Made by a program: the position numbers and the translations under genes. From JBFHQE01 sp041592335 (lineage in GTDB: Bacteria; Pseudomonadota; Gammaproteobacteria; Thiohalobacterales; Thiohalobacteraceae): a stretch of 64,000 nt of DNA. The DNA is taken from positions 1-64,000 of the forward strand of contig JBFHQE010000007.1 of the NCBI GenBank assembly GCA_041592335.1, given 5' to 3'. Under the pieces are notes generated by a model. That model saw only the letters and a list, made by a program, of their open reading frames with translations. It did no database searches and had not been told where the DNA came from. This document shows positions 1 to 10,909 of this stretch, piece after piece. Position 1 is the first letter of the stretch; each line of letters begins with the position of its first letter.

Positions 1-716
1 CAGACACCGTGCAGATGCTTGATCACGGGGATACGCGAATCCTGCATCACGCGCTCGATCAATCCCTTGCCGCCACGGGGAATAATGACATCGACATACT
101 TTTCCAGTTTCAGCAGTTCACCCACGGCAGCGCGATCGGTGGTCTCAACCACCTGCACCGCCGTCTCCGGCAGACCGGCAACGGCCAGGCCCTGCTTGAT
201 GCAACTGGCAATCGCCTGGTTGGAATAAAGCGCCTCGGAACCGCCACGCAGGATGGCCGCGTTACCTGCTTTCAAACACAGGCCCGCCGCGTCGGCAGTC
301 ACGTTGGGGCGTGACTCGTAAATGATGCCGATCACGCCCAGCGGTACCCGCATGCGACCGACCTGGATGCCACTTGGGCGGTAATTCATATCCGAAATCC
401 CGCCGACCGGATCCGGCAGCGCAGCGATCTGGCGCAGACCTTCGGCCATGGCGGCGATACGGTCATCGGTCAGTTCCAGGCGATCCAGCAATGCCGCGTC
501 CAGACCGCGTTCACGACCGGCGGCAAGGTCCTTGGCATTTTCCGTTTTGAGCCTGTCGGCAGCGGCCATGATGGCGTCCGCCATGGCGATCAGCGCCTGG
601 TTCTTGGCCCCGGATTCGGCCGCGCTCATCTGACGACCCGCCGCGCGGGCGCGTTCGCCCAGTTGCTGCATGTAGGCGGCGACGTCAAAATTCATATTGT
701 CTGGTGTGGCATTCAT
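1..716 (-). CDS. proA: Gamma-glutamyl phosphate reductase, C-terminus cut by window edge
   Basis: ProA makes glutamate-5-semialdehyde from gamma-glutamyl phosphate using NADPH, the second step of proline synthesis in the cytoplasm. I translated the minus strand from the ATG at 716. It gives about 238 residues with no stop before the window edge, so roughly the last 180 residues of a normal 415-420 residue protein are missing. Family segments are visible: VPLGVIGIIYESRPNVT, then GGSEALYSNQAI, and VDVIIPRGGKGLIERV. The start lies directly beside the holA stop at 717-719, so the two are very likely co-transcribed. In E. coli the gene after holA is nadD, so proA here is a local rearrangement. Identity is very secure. 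Confidence 0.95.
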   Translation of the reverse strand, partial: MNATPDNMNFDVAAYMQQLGERARAAGRQMSAAESGAKNQALIAMADAIMAAADRLKTENAKDLAAGRERGLDAALLDRLELTDDRIAAMAEGLRQIAALPDPVGGISDMNYRPSGIQVGRMRVPLGVIGIIYESRPNVTADAAGLCLKAGNAAILRGGSEALYSNQAIASCIKQGLAVAGLPETAVQVVETTDRAAVGELLKLEKYVDVIIPRGGKGLIERVMQDSRIPVIKHLHGV

Positions 717-1745
717 CTATTTTCTCTGCATTAAACCCAGGCGGGTGCCGGACAGTCCCAGGCACAATTGTACCAATTCATCCCAGGCATTGCCCGGGGC
801 CTGCCCCTTCACAATACGGTCAATTTCCGCGCATTTACCCAGTAATAGCTGCCAGGCCGCCAGTTTGTAGCGCCTCAGCGCCTTGCCCACCAGCGGCTGG
901 CGATTGCGCCATACCTTGTAACGGTTCATCACCGCCGCCGCGGTATCGCCCTGTGCCATACCCCAGGCCATCTGCGCCAGGCTGCGCAGTTCCCGCGCCA
1001 GTGCCCAGCTGATAACGACCGGCTCGACGCCTTCCGCACGCAGGCCGTCCAGCATGCGCATGCAGCGCGCGGAATGACCTTCCAGCGCACTGTCCACCAG
1101 GCCAAATACATCGAAGCGGGCACTGTCGGACACCGCGCTGGCAATGGCCTGTTCATCGAGGGTACCAGTGCCATGCAACAACACCAGCTTGTCGATCTCC
1201 TGCGCGGCGGCCAGCAGGTTGCCTTCCACGCGTTCGGCCAGCAATTGCACCGCGCCGGCCGAAGGTTTCAGGCCAACCTGCTGCATGCGCTGTGAAATCC
1301 AGTTGGGCAGTTGCCGGGCATCGACGCCCCAGCAAGTGATACTGACACCGGCATCGTCCAGATCGGTGACCCATTTTGCCTTGCGTTGCGCGGTTTCCAG
1401 TTTGCCGCAGATCACCATCAGCAGGATATCTTCGGCGGGTCGTTCGGCGTAGGCGCGCAAAGCCTTGCCACCGGCATCCCCCGGTTTACCCGTGGGGATA
1501 CGAACTTCGAGAATACGTTTCTCGGCAAACAGCGATAAGGAATTTCCGGCTTCGAGCAACTGGTCCCAGTCGAAGCCCTTCTCGACGTTAAACACTTCGC
1601 GCTCGCTGTAACCCTGGGCGCGAGCGCTGGCCCGAATGGCATCCGCCGCCTCCTGCACGATCAACAGCTCCTCGCCGTGGATCAGATAAACCGGAGCCAG
1701 GGATTTCTCAAGATGCGCGGAGAGTTGTTCGGGACGCAGCTGCAT
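717..1745 (-). CDS. holA: DNA polymerase III subunit delta
   Basis: The delta subunit is the clamp-loader wrench that opens the beta sliding clamp in the DNA polymerase III holoenzyme. The product has 342 residues, the usual length (E. coli 343). The N-terminal LAPVYLIHGEELLIVQEA stretch is characteristic of HolA, and the body has the expected mixed alpha/beta then all-alpha composition, ending in a helical collar segment around LVQLCLGLSGTRL. It lies three bases downstream of lptE and touches proA, inside the leuS-lptE-holA gene order conserved in gammaproteobacteria. It is a housekeeping gene and nothing looks unusual. Confidence 0.95.
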   Translation of the reverse strand: MQLRPEQLSAHLEKSLAPVYLIHGEELLIVQEAADAIRASARAQGYSEREVFNVEKGFDWDQLLEAGNSLSLFAEKRILEVRIPTGKPGDAGGKALRAYAERPAEDILLMVICGKLETAQRKAKWVTDLDDAGVSITCWGVDARQLPNWISQRMQQVGLKPSAGAVQLLAERVEGNLLAAAQEIDKLVLLHGTGTLDEQAIASAVSDSARFDVFGLVDSALEGHSARCMRMLDGLRAEGVEPVVISWALARELRSLAQMAWGMAQGDTAAAVMNRYKVWRNRQPLVGKALRRYKLAAWQLLLGKCAEIDRIVKGQAPGNAWDELVQLCLGLSGTRLGLMQRK

Positions 1746-1748
1746 GGA

Positions 1749-2273
1749 TCAGTTGGCGGGCATGGCCTGCAACCGCAGCAGCATGAGCTGAATCAGGTCA
1801 CGGCGCATTTCTTCCCGAATAGCCACTTCTTCCCCGGACTTGCCAAGAGGATCGTTTTTGTCGAACAGGTAGTCGCGGGTGACTTCAAGCTTCTGCGGCT
1901 CCAGCAAAGTGCGACCGTCTTTGGCTTTCACCTTGAACACCAGCCGATGATGCAGCTCATATTCTTCCACCTTGCCGGTCGATTGCCCCGAAGCCTGCAC
2001 CGACAGCACACGCTTGTCCGTACTGCTTTCCACGATCGTCAGTTCAGCAGTCGCATTATCCGGTGAAGACAACACAGAGATACCAGAGCCTTCCAGCGCA
2101 CGGCGAATTTCCCGCGCAAACTCGTTGTATTCCGACAGGCCGGACAGGTAGGTCTGCTGCATCACGGGTGGCATGTTGGCCGCGCCACGCAACTGGAAGC
2201 CGCAGGCGGAGAGCAGCAATGCCATTAAAACAACAGCTAGATATCTCGCAGAATAACTCATCTTTAAATTCAT
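1749..2273 (-). CDS. lptE: LPS-assembly lipoprotein LptE
   Basis: LptE is the outer-membrane lipoprotein that plugs the LptD barrel and helps insert lipopolysaccharide in the outer leaflet. The 174-residue product begins with a lipoprotein signal ending in LLLSACGFQLRG, so the lipidated cysteine is Cys24. The GFQLRG motif just after the lipobox is typical of LptE. The middle part (SVQASGQSTGKVEEYELHH) matches the family's beta-sheet fold. ATG codons at 2273 and 2261 are both possible starts and neither has a strong ribosome site. Context between leuS and holA agrees with E. coli. Confidence 0.93.
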   Translation of the reverse strand: MNLKMSYSARYLAVVLMALLLSACGFQLRGAANMPPVMQQTYLSGLSEYNEFAREIRRALEGSGISVLSSPDNATAELTIVESSTDKRVLSVQASGQSTGKVEEYELHHRLVFKVKAKDGRTLLEPQKLEVTRDYLFDKNDPLGKSGEEVAIREEMRRDLIQLMLLRLQAMPAN

Positions 2274-2296
2274 AGACTGAAGCCTTTGCTTCTTCT

Positions 2297-2373
2297 GTCG
2301 TCATCCCGGCGTAGGCCGGGATCCAGTGGTGTTTGCTAGCCTCCTGGATTCCCGCCTTCGCGGGAATGACGAA
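2297..2373. repeat. Inverted pair of dispersed REP-like repeat
   Basis: Between leuS and lptE there are two copies of a short repeat facing each other. The first is at 2297-2326 (core CATCCCGGCGTAGGCCGGGA) and the inverted copy is at 2344-2373 (core TTCCCGCCTTCGCGGGAA). Each copy is itself palindromic, so the pair could form a large cruciform or RNA hairpin. A third copy lies at 56836-56866. This is the common GTCATTCCCGCG...CGGGAATCCAG type of intergenic repeat found in many proteobacteria. It probably sits in the leuS-lptE transcript. Confidence 0.85.
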
Positions 2374-2384
2374 ATTAATCAACG

Positions 2385-4970
<2,586 letters not shown>

Positions 4971-5074
4971 TCGGCTGGTTCGGCTTGCTCAAAATCAAAA
5001 GCCGAAGGATACAGGAGCCGGGACAAAAGTGGGAGCGCCAGACCCGGCTGGATCTGGCGCCCGGGAGGGGGAAA

Positions 5075-5482
5075 TCAGTGGGTAACGCGCGGATCCAGGG
5101 CTTTTGCCTGTTCGATCCATTCATTCACCTTGCTCAGGCTCGGCACCTGGCGCACCAGCTTCTTTTCCGCATTGACCGCCTTCATCTTGTCGGCCAGGTT
5201 TTCGGCATTGCGCATTTTCAGTTCCTTGACGGTATCCACGCCAGCGGCTTCCAGCAGTTCGGCGTACTGACCGGCCACGCCCTTGATGCGGAACAGATCG
5301 CTCATATTGACCCATTTCAATACCAGCTTTTCACTGATACCGGTCTGGGATGAAATCAGCTGGCGACCCTTCTTGCTGCCGCATTGATTGAGCAATTCAT
5401 CAGTGGTGGAAATACCGGCCACTTTCAGTTGTTCTGCAAACTTCTCACCGACGCCTTCGATATCCTGGATATTGCGGGACAT
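5075..5482 (-). CDS. DUF4332-type helix-hairpin-helix protein
   Basis: This is a 135-residue soluble protein made of helix-hairpin-helix units similar to the DUF4332 family. The sequence DIEGVGEKFAEQLKVAGIST is a clear HhH motif, and a second degenerate one is FRIKGVAGQYAELLEAAGVD around residue 60. Such units usually bind DNA or RNA non-specifically, and the family's cellular role is not established. I chose the ATG at 5482 because GGAGGATT lies just upstream. The longer reading frame back to 5581 adds 33 residues without family resemblance. It is a separate unit from leuS, about 100 bases away. Confidence 0.82.
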   Translation of the reverse strand: MSRNIQDIEGVGEKFAEQLKVAGISTTDELLNQCGSKKGRQLISSQTGISEKLVLKWVNMSDLFRIKGVAGQYAELLEAAGVDTVKELKMRNAENLADKMKAVNAEKKLVRQVPSLSKVNEWIEQAKALDPRVTH

Positions 5483-5700
5483 GTTCAATCCTCCATCATC
5501 GTTCTCAAAAATTGAGCGCTCATGTTCTGCCACCGGGACGCGCGGCTCAAGCCTATTTCGCAACAGTTTTGTGTCTTGCATGTTAAGAATTGTGTCGTAT
5601 GTTTATTTACACAACTCTCACAAATTTTCATTGCCGCTCGAGGATTTGGCTACCACAATCCTTCCCATAACAACTGAACGCTACAAGCATAGGAGACAGC

Positions 5701-6570
5701 ATGACTAAATCAACCCTGACCGCAATGATCACTGTATTGGCCTTATCCGCATGCACACAATCGAATGACGAAGTTTCGGAAAACGAAACCAGCCTGATGG
5801 ATAAAATGAAAACCGCCACAACAGATGCCATTAACAACACACAGGAAGCCTCATCCGGCATTCTCGATTCCGCCAGCGAAATGACAGGTAACGCCATCGA
5901 CAACGCCAAGCAGGCGAGCAGCGATATTGTCGATTCTTCAAAAGAGATGGCCAAGTCCGCCATGGATAGCGCCATTGAAACCGGCAGCGATGCGCTGGCT
6001 TCTGGCAAGGATATGACCACCTCCGCCAAGGAAGGCATCACGGCTGCCGCCAGCGCAGTGGGCGACAAGCTGACTGGCATGACTGGATCGGCTACGGAAT
6101 CCGCAACAGAGACACTGGCCGAGATGGCGCCTTCCACGGATACGCTTGGCGATGAATCCGTTGCCAGCCTTGCGGAAAGTGCAACCGACACAGCCGCCGG
6201 AGCTGATCTGACACAGATCGCGGCAGCTGCCGGAGCGGCTGGCGCGGCCAGTAGCGCGGCCAGCAGCACGGACCTGGCCAAGATCGCACCCGCGGCCGGC
6301 ACAGCAACAGAGAACAGCGAAGCTGGTAAAAACACTTATAACAACAACTGCGCGGTATGCCATGCCGCGGGCGTGGCCGGCGCACCGAAGTTCGGGGACG
6401 TAGCCGCCTGGAAGGATCGCATTGCACAGGGCGATGCCGTGCTGTTCGATCATGCCATCAACGGTTTCCAGGGCAACAGCGGCGTCATGCCACCCAAGGG
6501 CGGCTACAGCATGTTGTCGGATGATGATGTGAAAGCAGCGGTCAGTTACATGGTGAGCAATAGCCAGTAA
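5701..6570 (+). CDS. Lipoprotein with LEA-like repeat and C-terminal cytochrome c5 domain
   Basis: The 289-residue protein starts with a lipoprotein signal (TVLALSAC, lipidated Cys18). Residues about 30-205 are rich in Ala, Ser, Asp, Thr and Met, with repeated units such as NAIDNAKQASSDIVDSSKEM. These resemble amphipathic LEA-like or apolipoprotein-like helices. The last 85 residues form a small monohaem cytochrome c of the c5 type. Its haem site is CAVCH at 217-221 and the likely axial methionine is in GVMPPKGG near 263. It is probably a membrane-anchored periplasmic electron carrier on a long flexible helical stalk. AGGAGACAGC precedes the ATG, and a terminator follows at 6592-6620. The stalk is unusual for a c5 cytochrome. 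Its function is inferred. Confidence 0.85.
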   Translation: MTKSTLTAMITVLALSACTQSNDEVSENETSLMDKMKTATTDAINNTQEASSGILDSASEMTGNAIDNAKQASSDIVDSSKEMAKSAMDSAIETGSDALASGKDMTTSAKEGITAAASAVGDKLTGMTGSATESATETLAEMAPSTDTLGDESVASLAESATDTAAGADLTQIAAAAGAAGAASSAASSTDLAKIAPAAGTATENSEAGKNTYNNNCAVCHAAGVAGAPKFGDVAAWKDRIAQGDAVLFDHAINGFQGNSGVMPPKGGYSMLSDDDVKAAVSYMVSNSQ

Positions 6571-6591
6571 GGCAACAACAACCGCAAGGCA

Positions 6592-6620
6592 AAAAGCCCA
6601 GCTTTCCGCTGGGCTTTTTT
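6592..6620. terminator. Bidirectional intrinsic terminator
   Basis: A perfect stem GCCCAGC / GCTGGGC with a five-base loop is flanked by A5 on the left and T6 on the right. It can end the cytochrome transcript from the left, and also the small minus-strand gene at 6627-6839 read from the right. Confidence 0.9.
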
Positions 6621-6626
6621 ATTGGC

Positions 6627-6839
6627 TTAATGATCGAAAAAACCGGAGTTCTTATCCCAGACACTCTCGCCCTGGCGCCGCCCGAGTCCGCTGCGACGGG
6701 GCTCCTTGTCCAGCTCAAACCGGACATTGATACGCCGGTCTGGATTGTTTCTGCGCTGGTAGTGCCTGCGATCCGGACCGGAATAAGTCTCCGATTCATC
6801 AATAGCAAAAACAGATCGATTTGGAGCTCGCTCGTACAT
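6627..6839 (-). CDS. Small basic protein with DRR repeats, unknown function
   Basis: This 70-residue protein is strongly charged and has repeated Asp-Arg-Arg motifs: GPDRRHYQRRNNPDRR and SGLGRRQG. It has no signal peptide or membrane segment. A GGGAGG ribosome site lies 8 bases before the ATG at 6839, and a TTG one codon earlier is the other candidate. Similar DRR-rich tracts occur in proteins linked to PilZ and in the DUF5658 gene at 62527-62997 in this window. I do not recognise a named family. The good ribosome site and bidirectional terminator make it a likely real gene. Confidence 0.6.
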   Translation of the reverse strand: MYERAPNRSVFAIDESETYSGPDRRHYQRRNNPDRRINVRFELDKEPRRSGLGRRQGESVWDKNSGFFDH

Positions 6840-7003
6840 CAATCCGACCTCCCTTTAACTGACTCCATACCCTAAGCATAAGTCAATTTGGGGCGTTCGC
6901 AACGAGCGCCAAACAGCTGTTTACATAACTTTCACAAAAAGTTTTTTATCACCAATACAGCCGTCTGAATCGCGCAAGGTTCACTGCTTTCAGCGCATAA
7001 ACA

Positions 7004-7192
7004 TTAACGCCAGTGTGCTGATTTCATGTGACCGCATTTACAGGTGAACCCGGTTGAATCCTCGTCACGGTCGGGCTTGAAATAATTGCAGCCACATTCC
7101 GTGCAGGCATTACCGGCATGTATTTCATGCGATTTGTCCTGCTCAAAAGTTTCTGTTCTTCCCTCGAAACGATATTCAGTGGAATAGTCCAT
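7004..7192 (-). CDS. Small zinc-binding (four-cysteine) protein
   Basis: A 62-residue soluble protein carries two cysteine clusters, CTECGC and CKCGH, spaced about 20 residues apart. This is a zinc ribbon or knuckle arrangement. AGGAGGGGAAA precedes the ATG, a very strong ribosome site that supports expression. It lies 23 bases downstream of the two-helix membrane protein gene at 7216 and is probably co-transcribed with it. The function is unknown. Zinc binding is inferred from the cysteines only. Confidence 0.65.
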   Translation of the reverse strand: MDYSTEYRFEGRTETFEQDKSHEIHAGNACTECGCNYFKPDRDEDSTGFTCKCGHMKSAHWR

Positions 7193-7215
7193 TTTCCCCT
7201 CCTGTTTTCAACCAA

Positions 7216-7593
7216 TCACCGACGATGAGTCAGCCCCGGAACACTCCTTTGCGCAAGATAAGCCCAAAGGCAGAAAAAGTGAATAACCAAACAGAACAAG
7301 ATTATTACAACCGCCCTTCTGGATTGCCCATCAATCGCGACTCCAAACTCATGCCCCGAAACCTCTACGTCCTTCAATGAAGAGAATACGGCAATCAACT
7401 TATCGTCATCCATATTATCTGTTTCGATATTTTCAATTATTTGATCGATGTACATCAGCCTCTCTTCAAGAGAGTACTTAACATTATTCGATAGCTTAAT
7501 TGTCCGGGCTATATCGAAGATCGTATAAACGCCAACCCCACCTGGCACGAGCGCGGAAATAATCACCAGCATCAGCAATAATTTTATTTTCAT
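7216..7593 (-). CDS. Small two-helix membrane protein, unknown function
   Basis: This 125-residue protein has a hydrophobic segment at residues 3-25 (LLLMLVIISALVPGGVGVY) and a second at about 93-112 (AVVIILFCLVIHFFCLWAYL). Between them is a soluble loop rich in acidic residues that probably faces the periplasm. Its topology resembles one-loop sensor or membrane-stress proteins, but I do not recognise a family. The region is AT-richer than the surrounding core genes. It belongs to a run of small minus-strand genes from 8272 to 7004. Confidence 0.6.
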   Translation of the reverse strand: MKIKLLLMLVIISALVPGGVGVYTIFDIARTIKLSNNVKYSLEERLMYIDQIIENIETDNMDDDKLIAVFSSLKDVEVSGHEFGVAIDGQSRRAVVIILFCLVIHFFCLWAYLAQRSVPGLTHRR

Positions 7594-7641
7594 TATTCTG
7601 GATACCTCGCTTAACTTTTCGGATTAAGAATTCAGCAGGCT

Positions 7642-7797
7642 TTAATTTTCAGGAAGCTCCGTTTTATGCCCCCGGCCTTCCTCGGCCGAACGCTCCAACA
7701 CCTGCTGCTCGTGCTCGCCATAGATAACGAACCAGAACGGCCCGCTAGCCAGCAAGAGAATAAAAAGCACCAACAGAAATAATCGTTTGCTTGCCAT
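7642..7797 (-). CDS. 51-residue single-pass membrane peptide
   Basis: This short reading frame begins at an ATG at 7797 and ends with TAA at 7642. The peptide has a hydrophobic N-terminal helix (LFLLVLFILLLASGPFWFVI) followed by a charged tail with EHEQQVLERSAEEGRG. It starts only 10 bases after the end of the PsiE-family gene, so translation could be coupled. The ribosome site is weak. The clear membrane-then-charged-tail organisation and the tight spacing suggest a real small protein. No function is known. Confidence 0.5.
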   Translation of the reverse strand: MASKRLFLLVLFILLLASGPFWFVIYGEHEQQVLERSAEEGRGHKTELPEN

Positions 7798-7807
7798 ATT
7801 TCAACTA

Positions 7808-8272
7808 TCAGGATTTCTTTGAAATAAGCCAGTACGTAATCCCTAGCGCGAACACAACCGCGGCCGCCCCAAGCACGAACGGCGGCGTTATTTGCTCGAA
7901 ATCGAAAATAATCACTTTACGCGATATGGCCATCAAGGCTGTAGCAACCACCAGCCTGACTGGAATGACATCAGTTTTTAGATACATTGAAATATTGATG
8001 AAGATTTCAATCGCAATCAAGACAGCAAGAAAAGCGCCAAATGTCGCGAGAATGTCATTGATGCTCAGAAGTAAAAATGGAGGAGCGGTAATTCGTTGGT
8101 ACAACACATACATTACGTCGCCTATCCCCCAAACGATTACCAACACCATCAGCACCGCCAGCACCTTTACAGCGAAGCGAATAATGCAATGCAGGGTCTC
8201 AATAAAGGGATCTTCGTGTTCTTTAGATAAGTCATGAGCTGGCTCGACAAGGTTATCTTTTTCGTCAACCAT
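7808..8272 (-). CDS. PsiE-family inner-membrane protein
   Basis: This 154-residue protein has four hydrophobic segments: VLAVLMVLVIVWGIGDVMYV, ILATFGAFLAVLIAIEIFI, RLVVATALMAISRKVIIF and FVLGAAAVVFALGITYWLI. This pattern and the ISRKVIIFDF segment fit the phosphate-starvation-inducible PsiE family (PF06146), whose molecular role is not established. I prefer the ATG at 8272, since AGGTGG lies five bases before it. A GTG at 8281 would overlap that ribosome site. It leads the run of small genes down to 7004. PsiE in E. coli responds to phosphate and cAMP, but I see no clear Pho box here. Confidence 0.75.
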   Translation of the reverse strand: MVDEKDNLVEPAHDLSKEHEDPFIETLHCIIRFAVKVLAVLMVLVIVWGIGDVMYVLYQRITAPPFLLLSINDILATFGAFLAVLIAIEIFINISMYLKTDVIPVRLVVATALMAISRKVIIFDFEQITPPFVLGAAAVVFALGITYWLISKKS

Positions 8273-8349
8273 ATTAACCACCTAAATTGCCAACAACAGG
8301 GTTAGGATTACTTCTATATTAGTAGAAACTAAGCTCTAGCCCGAATTTT

Positions 8350-10908
8350 CTAGTCATCAATCTCAATCACCGGCAACCGAATACAAAACAGCGACCCCTT
8401 CCCTTCCTCGCTTTCGACCGCCACCTCGCCACCATGCCGCTTCACCACCGCATGCACAAACGCCAGGCCAAGCCCCGCGCCGGTTTCATTGTGCTTGTCG
8501 GTTTTCACTCGCCGGAAACGATCGAACAGGGTTGGGATCTCCGCCTCCGGTATACCGTACCCCTCGTCCTGGACACAGGCGACACACCGTCCATCTTGCA
8601 CCGCCACTGAAGCCCTGATAACCGTCCCTTCCGGACTGTACTTGATGGCGTTTGTCAGCAGGTTCACTAGCGCCCTTTCCAGCAGGCTCGCCTCGCCATA
8701 TACCCAGGCTTCATCGAGCGCATACTCTTCCTTGATGCGGATATTTTTCTGTTGCGCCTGTGCCCACAACTGCTCGGCGGCATTCACCATCACCGCCACC
8801 ATTTCCACGTCATGGAAAGGATATTCATCCGCGCTCTCGGCTCGCGCCAGCTGCAGGAACTGCTCGGACAGATTCAGGGTTTTCTGCGTGTATCCCTGCA
8901 TGCGGTCGATCAACTGCGCCAGCTCTGCATCCGGGTATTTCTCGCGCATTAGCTCATACAGTGCCAGCACGGACACCAGCGGAGAACGAATATCATGCGA
9001 CAGGAAATTGAGTAACTCGGTACGTTTACGCTCACTGGCTTTCAGTGGCGAGATATCAGAGAAGTTCACCACCATCCCATCCATGGATTCGATATCGCGC
9101 GACAGCGGCGACATCTGCACCAGCAGGTCACGCCCAGAAACATGCCGCACCGTGGCCTGGATACGGGCATGATCGACCAGCGCGCCGCGAATCAGCTCCT
9201 GCCAACGACGGCCATCCTGTAGTTGAAGATCAGCCAGAAGATCAAAGAGGGACTGACCGGACAACTGCGCCTCGTCATTTTCCTGCAAATACCAGCCCGC
9301 ACGCGCATTGGACAGCAACACCTGCCCCATGGCATCCACCACCAACACGCCATCCGACATGTTGGAAAGACTGTTATCCACAAACTTGCGCAGCTCGCGC
9401 AATTGCCGGGTGGCGGTCTGGATCTGGGTGATGCGTCTTTCCAGCGCTTCATGCGACGCCCGCGATGGTTCAAGCGGTGCCCGATAGTAATCGGCGAAGC
9501 GGTTGAGAATATCCAAGTCCTGCTGCGAAGGCGGCACGGCGCCTTTCCATTGCACTGCCAGAACCTGGCGCTGCCCATCGACATGCAGCGCCCGCCACAG
9601 ACGATCGCTCTGGAAGTACCATTCACTACCACCGGGCAATTGCGATGGAACGGCTTCTCCCTGGGTCAGCCGCCAGTCGCCGAGCGGCAACAGCTGGCGC
9701 AGGAAGGCAATACTTTGTTCAAGCGACCGGTCCGCTTCGATAGCCAGCTCGGATCGCTGGCGATGCAATTCATCCAGCTCGGTATTCAGGTAATGCACCG
9801 CCCGTTCCAGTCGCCGCCAGCTCCAGAGCGGGTAACTGACCAGGATCGGCAACAGCACATCGACCGGCGGAAACCAGACATGCCGCTGCCAAAGCAGCAG
9901 ACCGCAAAACAGCAGCACCAGCACAAACAGCAGGGCCACACTCAACAGCGCATTGCGCGGCGCCAGGTAGTACAGCACAACCACTGGCGACAGCGCTCCC
10001 ACCAGCGTGATCAGCCAGCGCCAGTGTGGCGCAATCGGCCTGATTTCAATCTCCCGCTGCAGCGCATCCAGCACATTGGCGTTCAATTCCACGCCCGGCA
10101 TGTCATGACTGAAACCGGATACCGGCGTCGGCAGCGAATCGCCGATCCCGGTGGCGGTGGTGCCGACCAGCACATACTTATCGGTAAAGGTGCCGGGCAG
10201 ATAATCCGTCAACACCTGCGCATAGGAAATACGCTTGTAATGACCCGGCGGTCCGGCGAAGGGAATCAGTATGCGTTGATCCCTGACCCAGTGCCGCATT
10301 GCCGAGGTCGATGCATCGCTGCTGCTGAGGTTAGCGCCCAGCATAGCCTCGCTGAGATGCGGCCAGAAGGCCTCGCCCAGTCCTTCCCGCAGATAAACGG
10401 AACGGGCAATGCCATCCGGGTCCAGCTCGACATGGGCGTGCCCCATTCCGGCCGCCGCCTGCGCGAGCGCGGGAAACGGCAGGGTTTCGCGGGCGTAACC
10501 ATGCGCGCGCGGTTGCTCCATCAGGATCGGCAGATAAACACGCCCGCTGGCCGCGACCGCATCAACCAGTTGTTGGTCGCCAAAAGGATCGTTCTGATTG
10601 TGTTCCGCAAAAATAATATCGAAGGCAATGGCGCGGGGATTGTCTTTCTCGATGGCCTCGATCAGCCTGGCATGGATACCGCGTGCCCAGGGCCAGCGGC
10701 CGTATTCTTCCAGGCTCGCTTCATCGATGGCGACAATCACAATGTTGTCAGCGCTGGGACGGCTCCAGAGACGCAGTTGCGAGTCGTAGATCAACTGGTC
10801 CCAGCGCCACAACCAGTCGCTGGCCAGAAGCGCCAGTGCCAGCAGTAACAGGAACAACGACAACAGCCATCGATCGGATACCCATTGTCGATGCTCGGCA
10901 CTTGCCAT
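8350..10908 (-). CDS. CHASE2-PAS sensor histidine kinase
   Basis: This 852-residue hybrid-free sensor kinase has an N-terminal membrane helix (about 13-33) and a periplasmic CHASE2 domain (about 35-295, with DNIVIVAIDEASLEEYGRWP). Three further membrane helices follow, to about residue 375, then a coiled coil, a PAS domain (about 510-620), HisKA and HATPase. The phosphorylated His is His638 in FLSHDIRSPL. The ATPase shows NLLTNAIKYSP, DEGYGIP and GAGLGLAFVHAVVKRHGG. It presumably phosphorylates the response regulator at 12569-13261, first gene of the same operon. The gene begins two bases after the stop of the LysM/FecR protein, so the two work together. The stimulus is unknown. Confidence 0.93.
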   Translation of the reverse strand: MASAEHRQWVSDRWLLSLFLLLLALALLASDWLWRWDQLIYDSQLRLWSRPSADNIVIVAIDEASLEEYGRWPWARGIHARLIEAIEKDNPRAIAFDIIFAEHNQNDPFGDQQLVDAVAASGRVYLPILMEQPRAHGYARETLPFPALAQAAAGMGHAHVELDPDGIARSVYLREGLGEAFWPHLSEAMLGANLSSSDASTSAMRHWVRDQRILIPFAGPPGHYKRISYAQVLTDYLPGTFTDKYVLVGTTATGIGDSLPTPVSGFSHDMPGVELNANVLDALQREIEIRPIAPHWRWLITLVGALSPVVVLYYLAPRNALLSVALLFVLVLLFCGLLLWQRHVWFPPVDVLLPILVSYPLWSWRRLERAVHYLNTELDELHRQRSELAIEADRSLEQSIAFLRQLLPLGDWRLTQGEAVPSQLPGGSEWYFQSDRLWRALHVDGQRQVLAVQWKGAVPPSQQDLDILNRFADYYRAPLEPSRASHEALERRITQIQTATRQLRELRKFVDNSLSNMSDGVLVVDAMGQVLLSNARAGWYLQENDEAQLSGQSLFDLLADLQLQDGRRWQELIRGALVDHARIQATVRHVSGRDLLVQMSPLSRDIESMDGMVVNFSDISPLKASERKRTELLNFLSHDIRSPLVSVLALYELMREKYPDAELAQLIDRMQGYTQKTLNLSEQFLQLARAESADEYPFHDVEMVAVMVNAAEQLWAQAQQKNIRIKEEYALDEAWVYGEASLLERALVNLLTNAIKYSPEGTVIRASVAVQDGRCVACVQDEGYGIPEAEIPTLFDRFRRVKTDKHNETGAGLGLAFVHAVVKRHGGEVAVESEEGKGSLFCIRLPVIEIDD

Positions 10909-10909
10909 G

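Noticed and set aside
9223..10848. 541-codon plus-strand frame over the CHASE2 kinase
   Set aside because: Antisense shadow produced by codon bias in the kinase gene; no domain or signal is visible.
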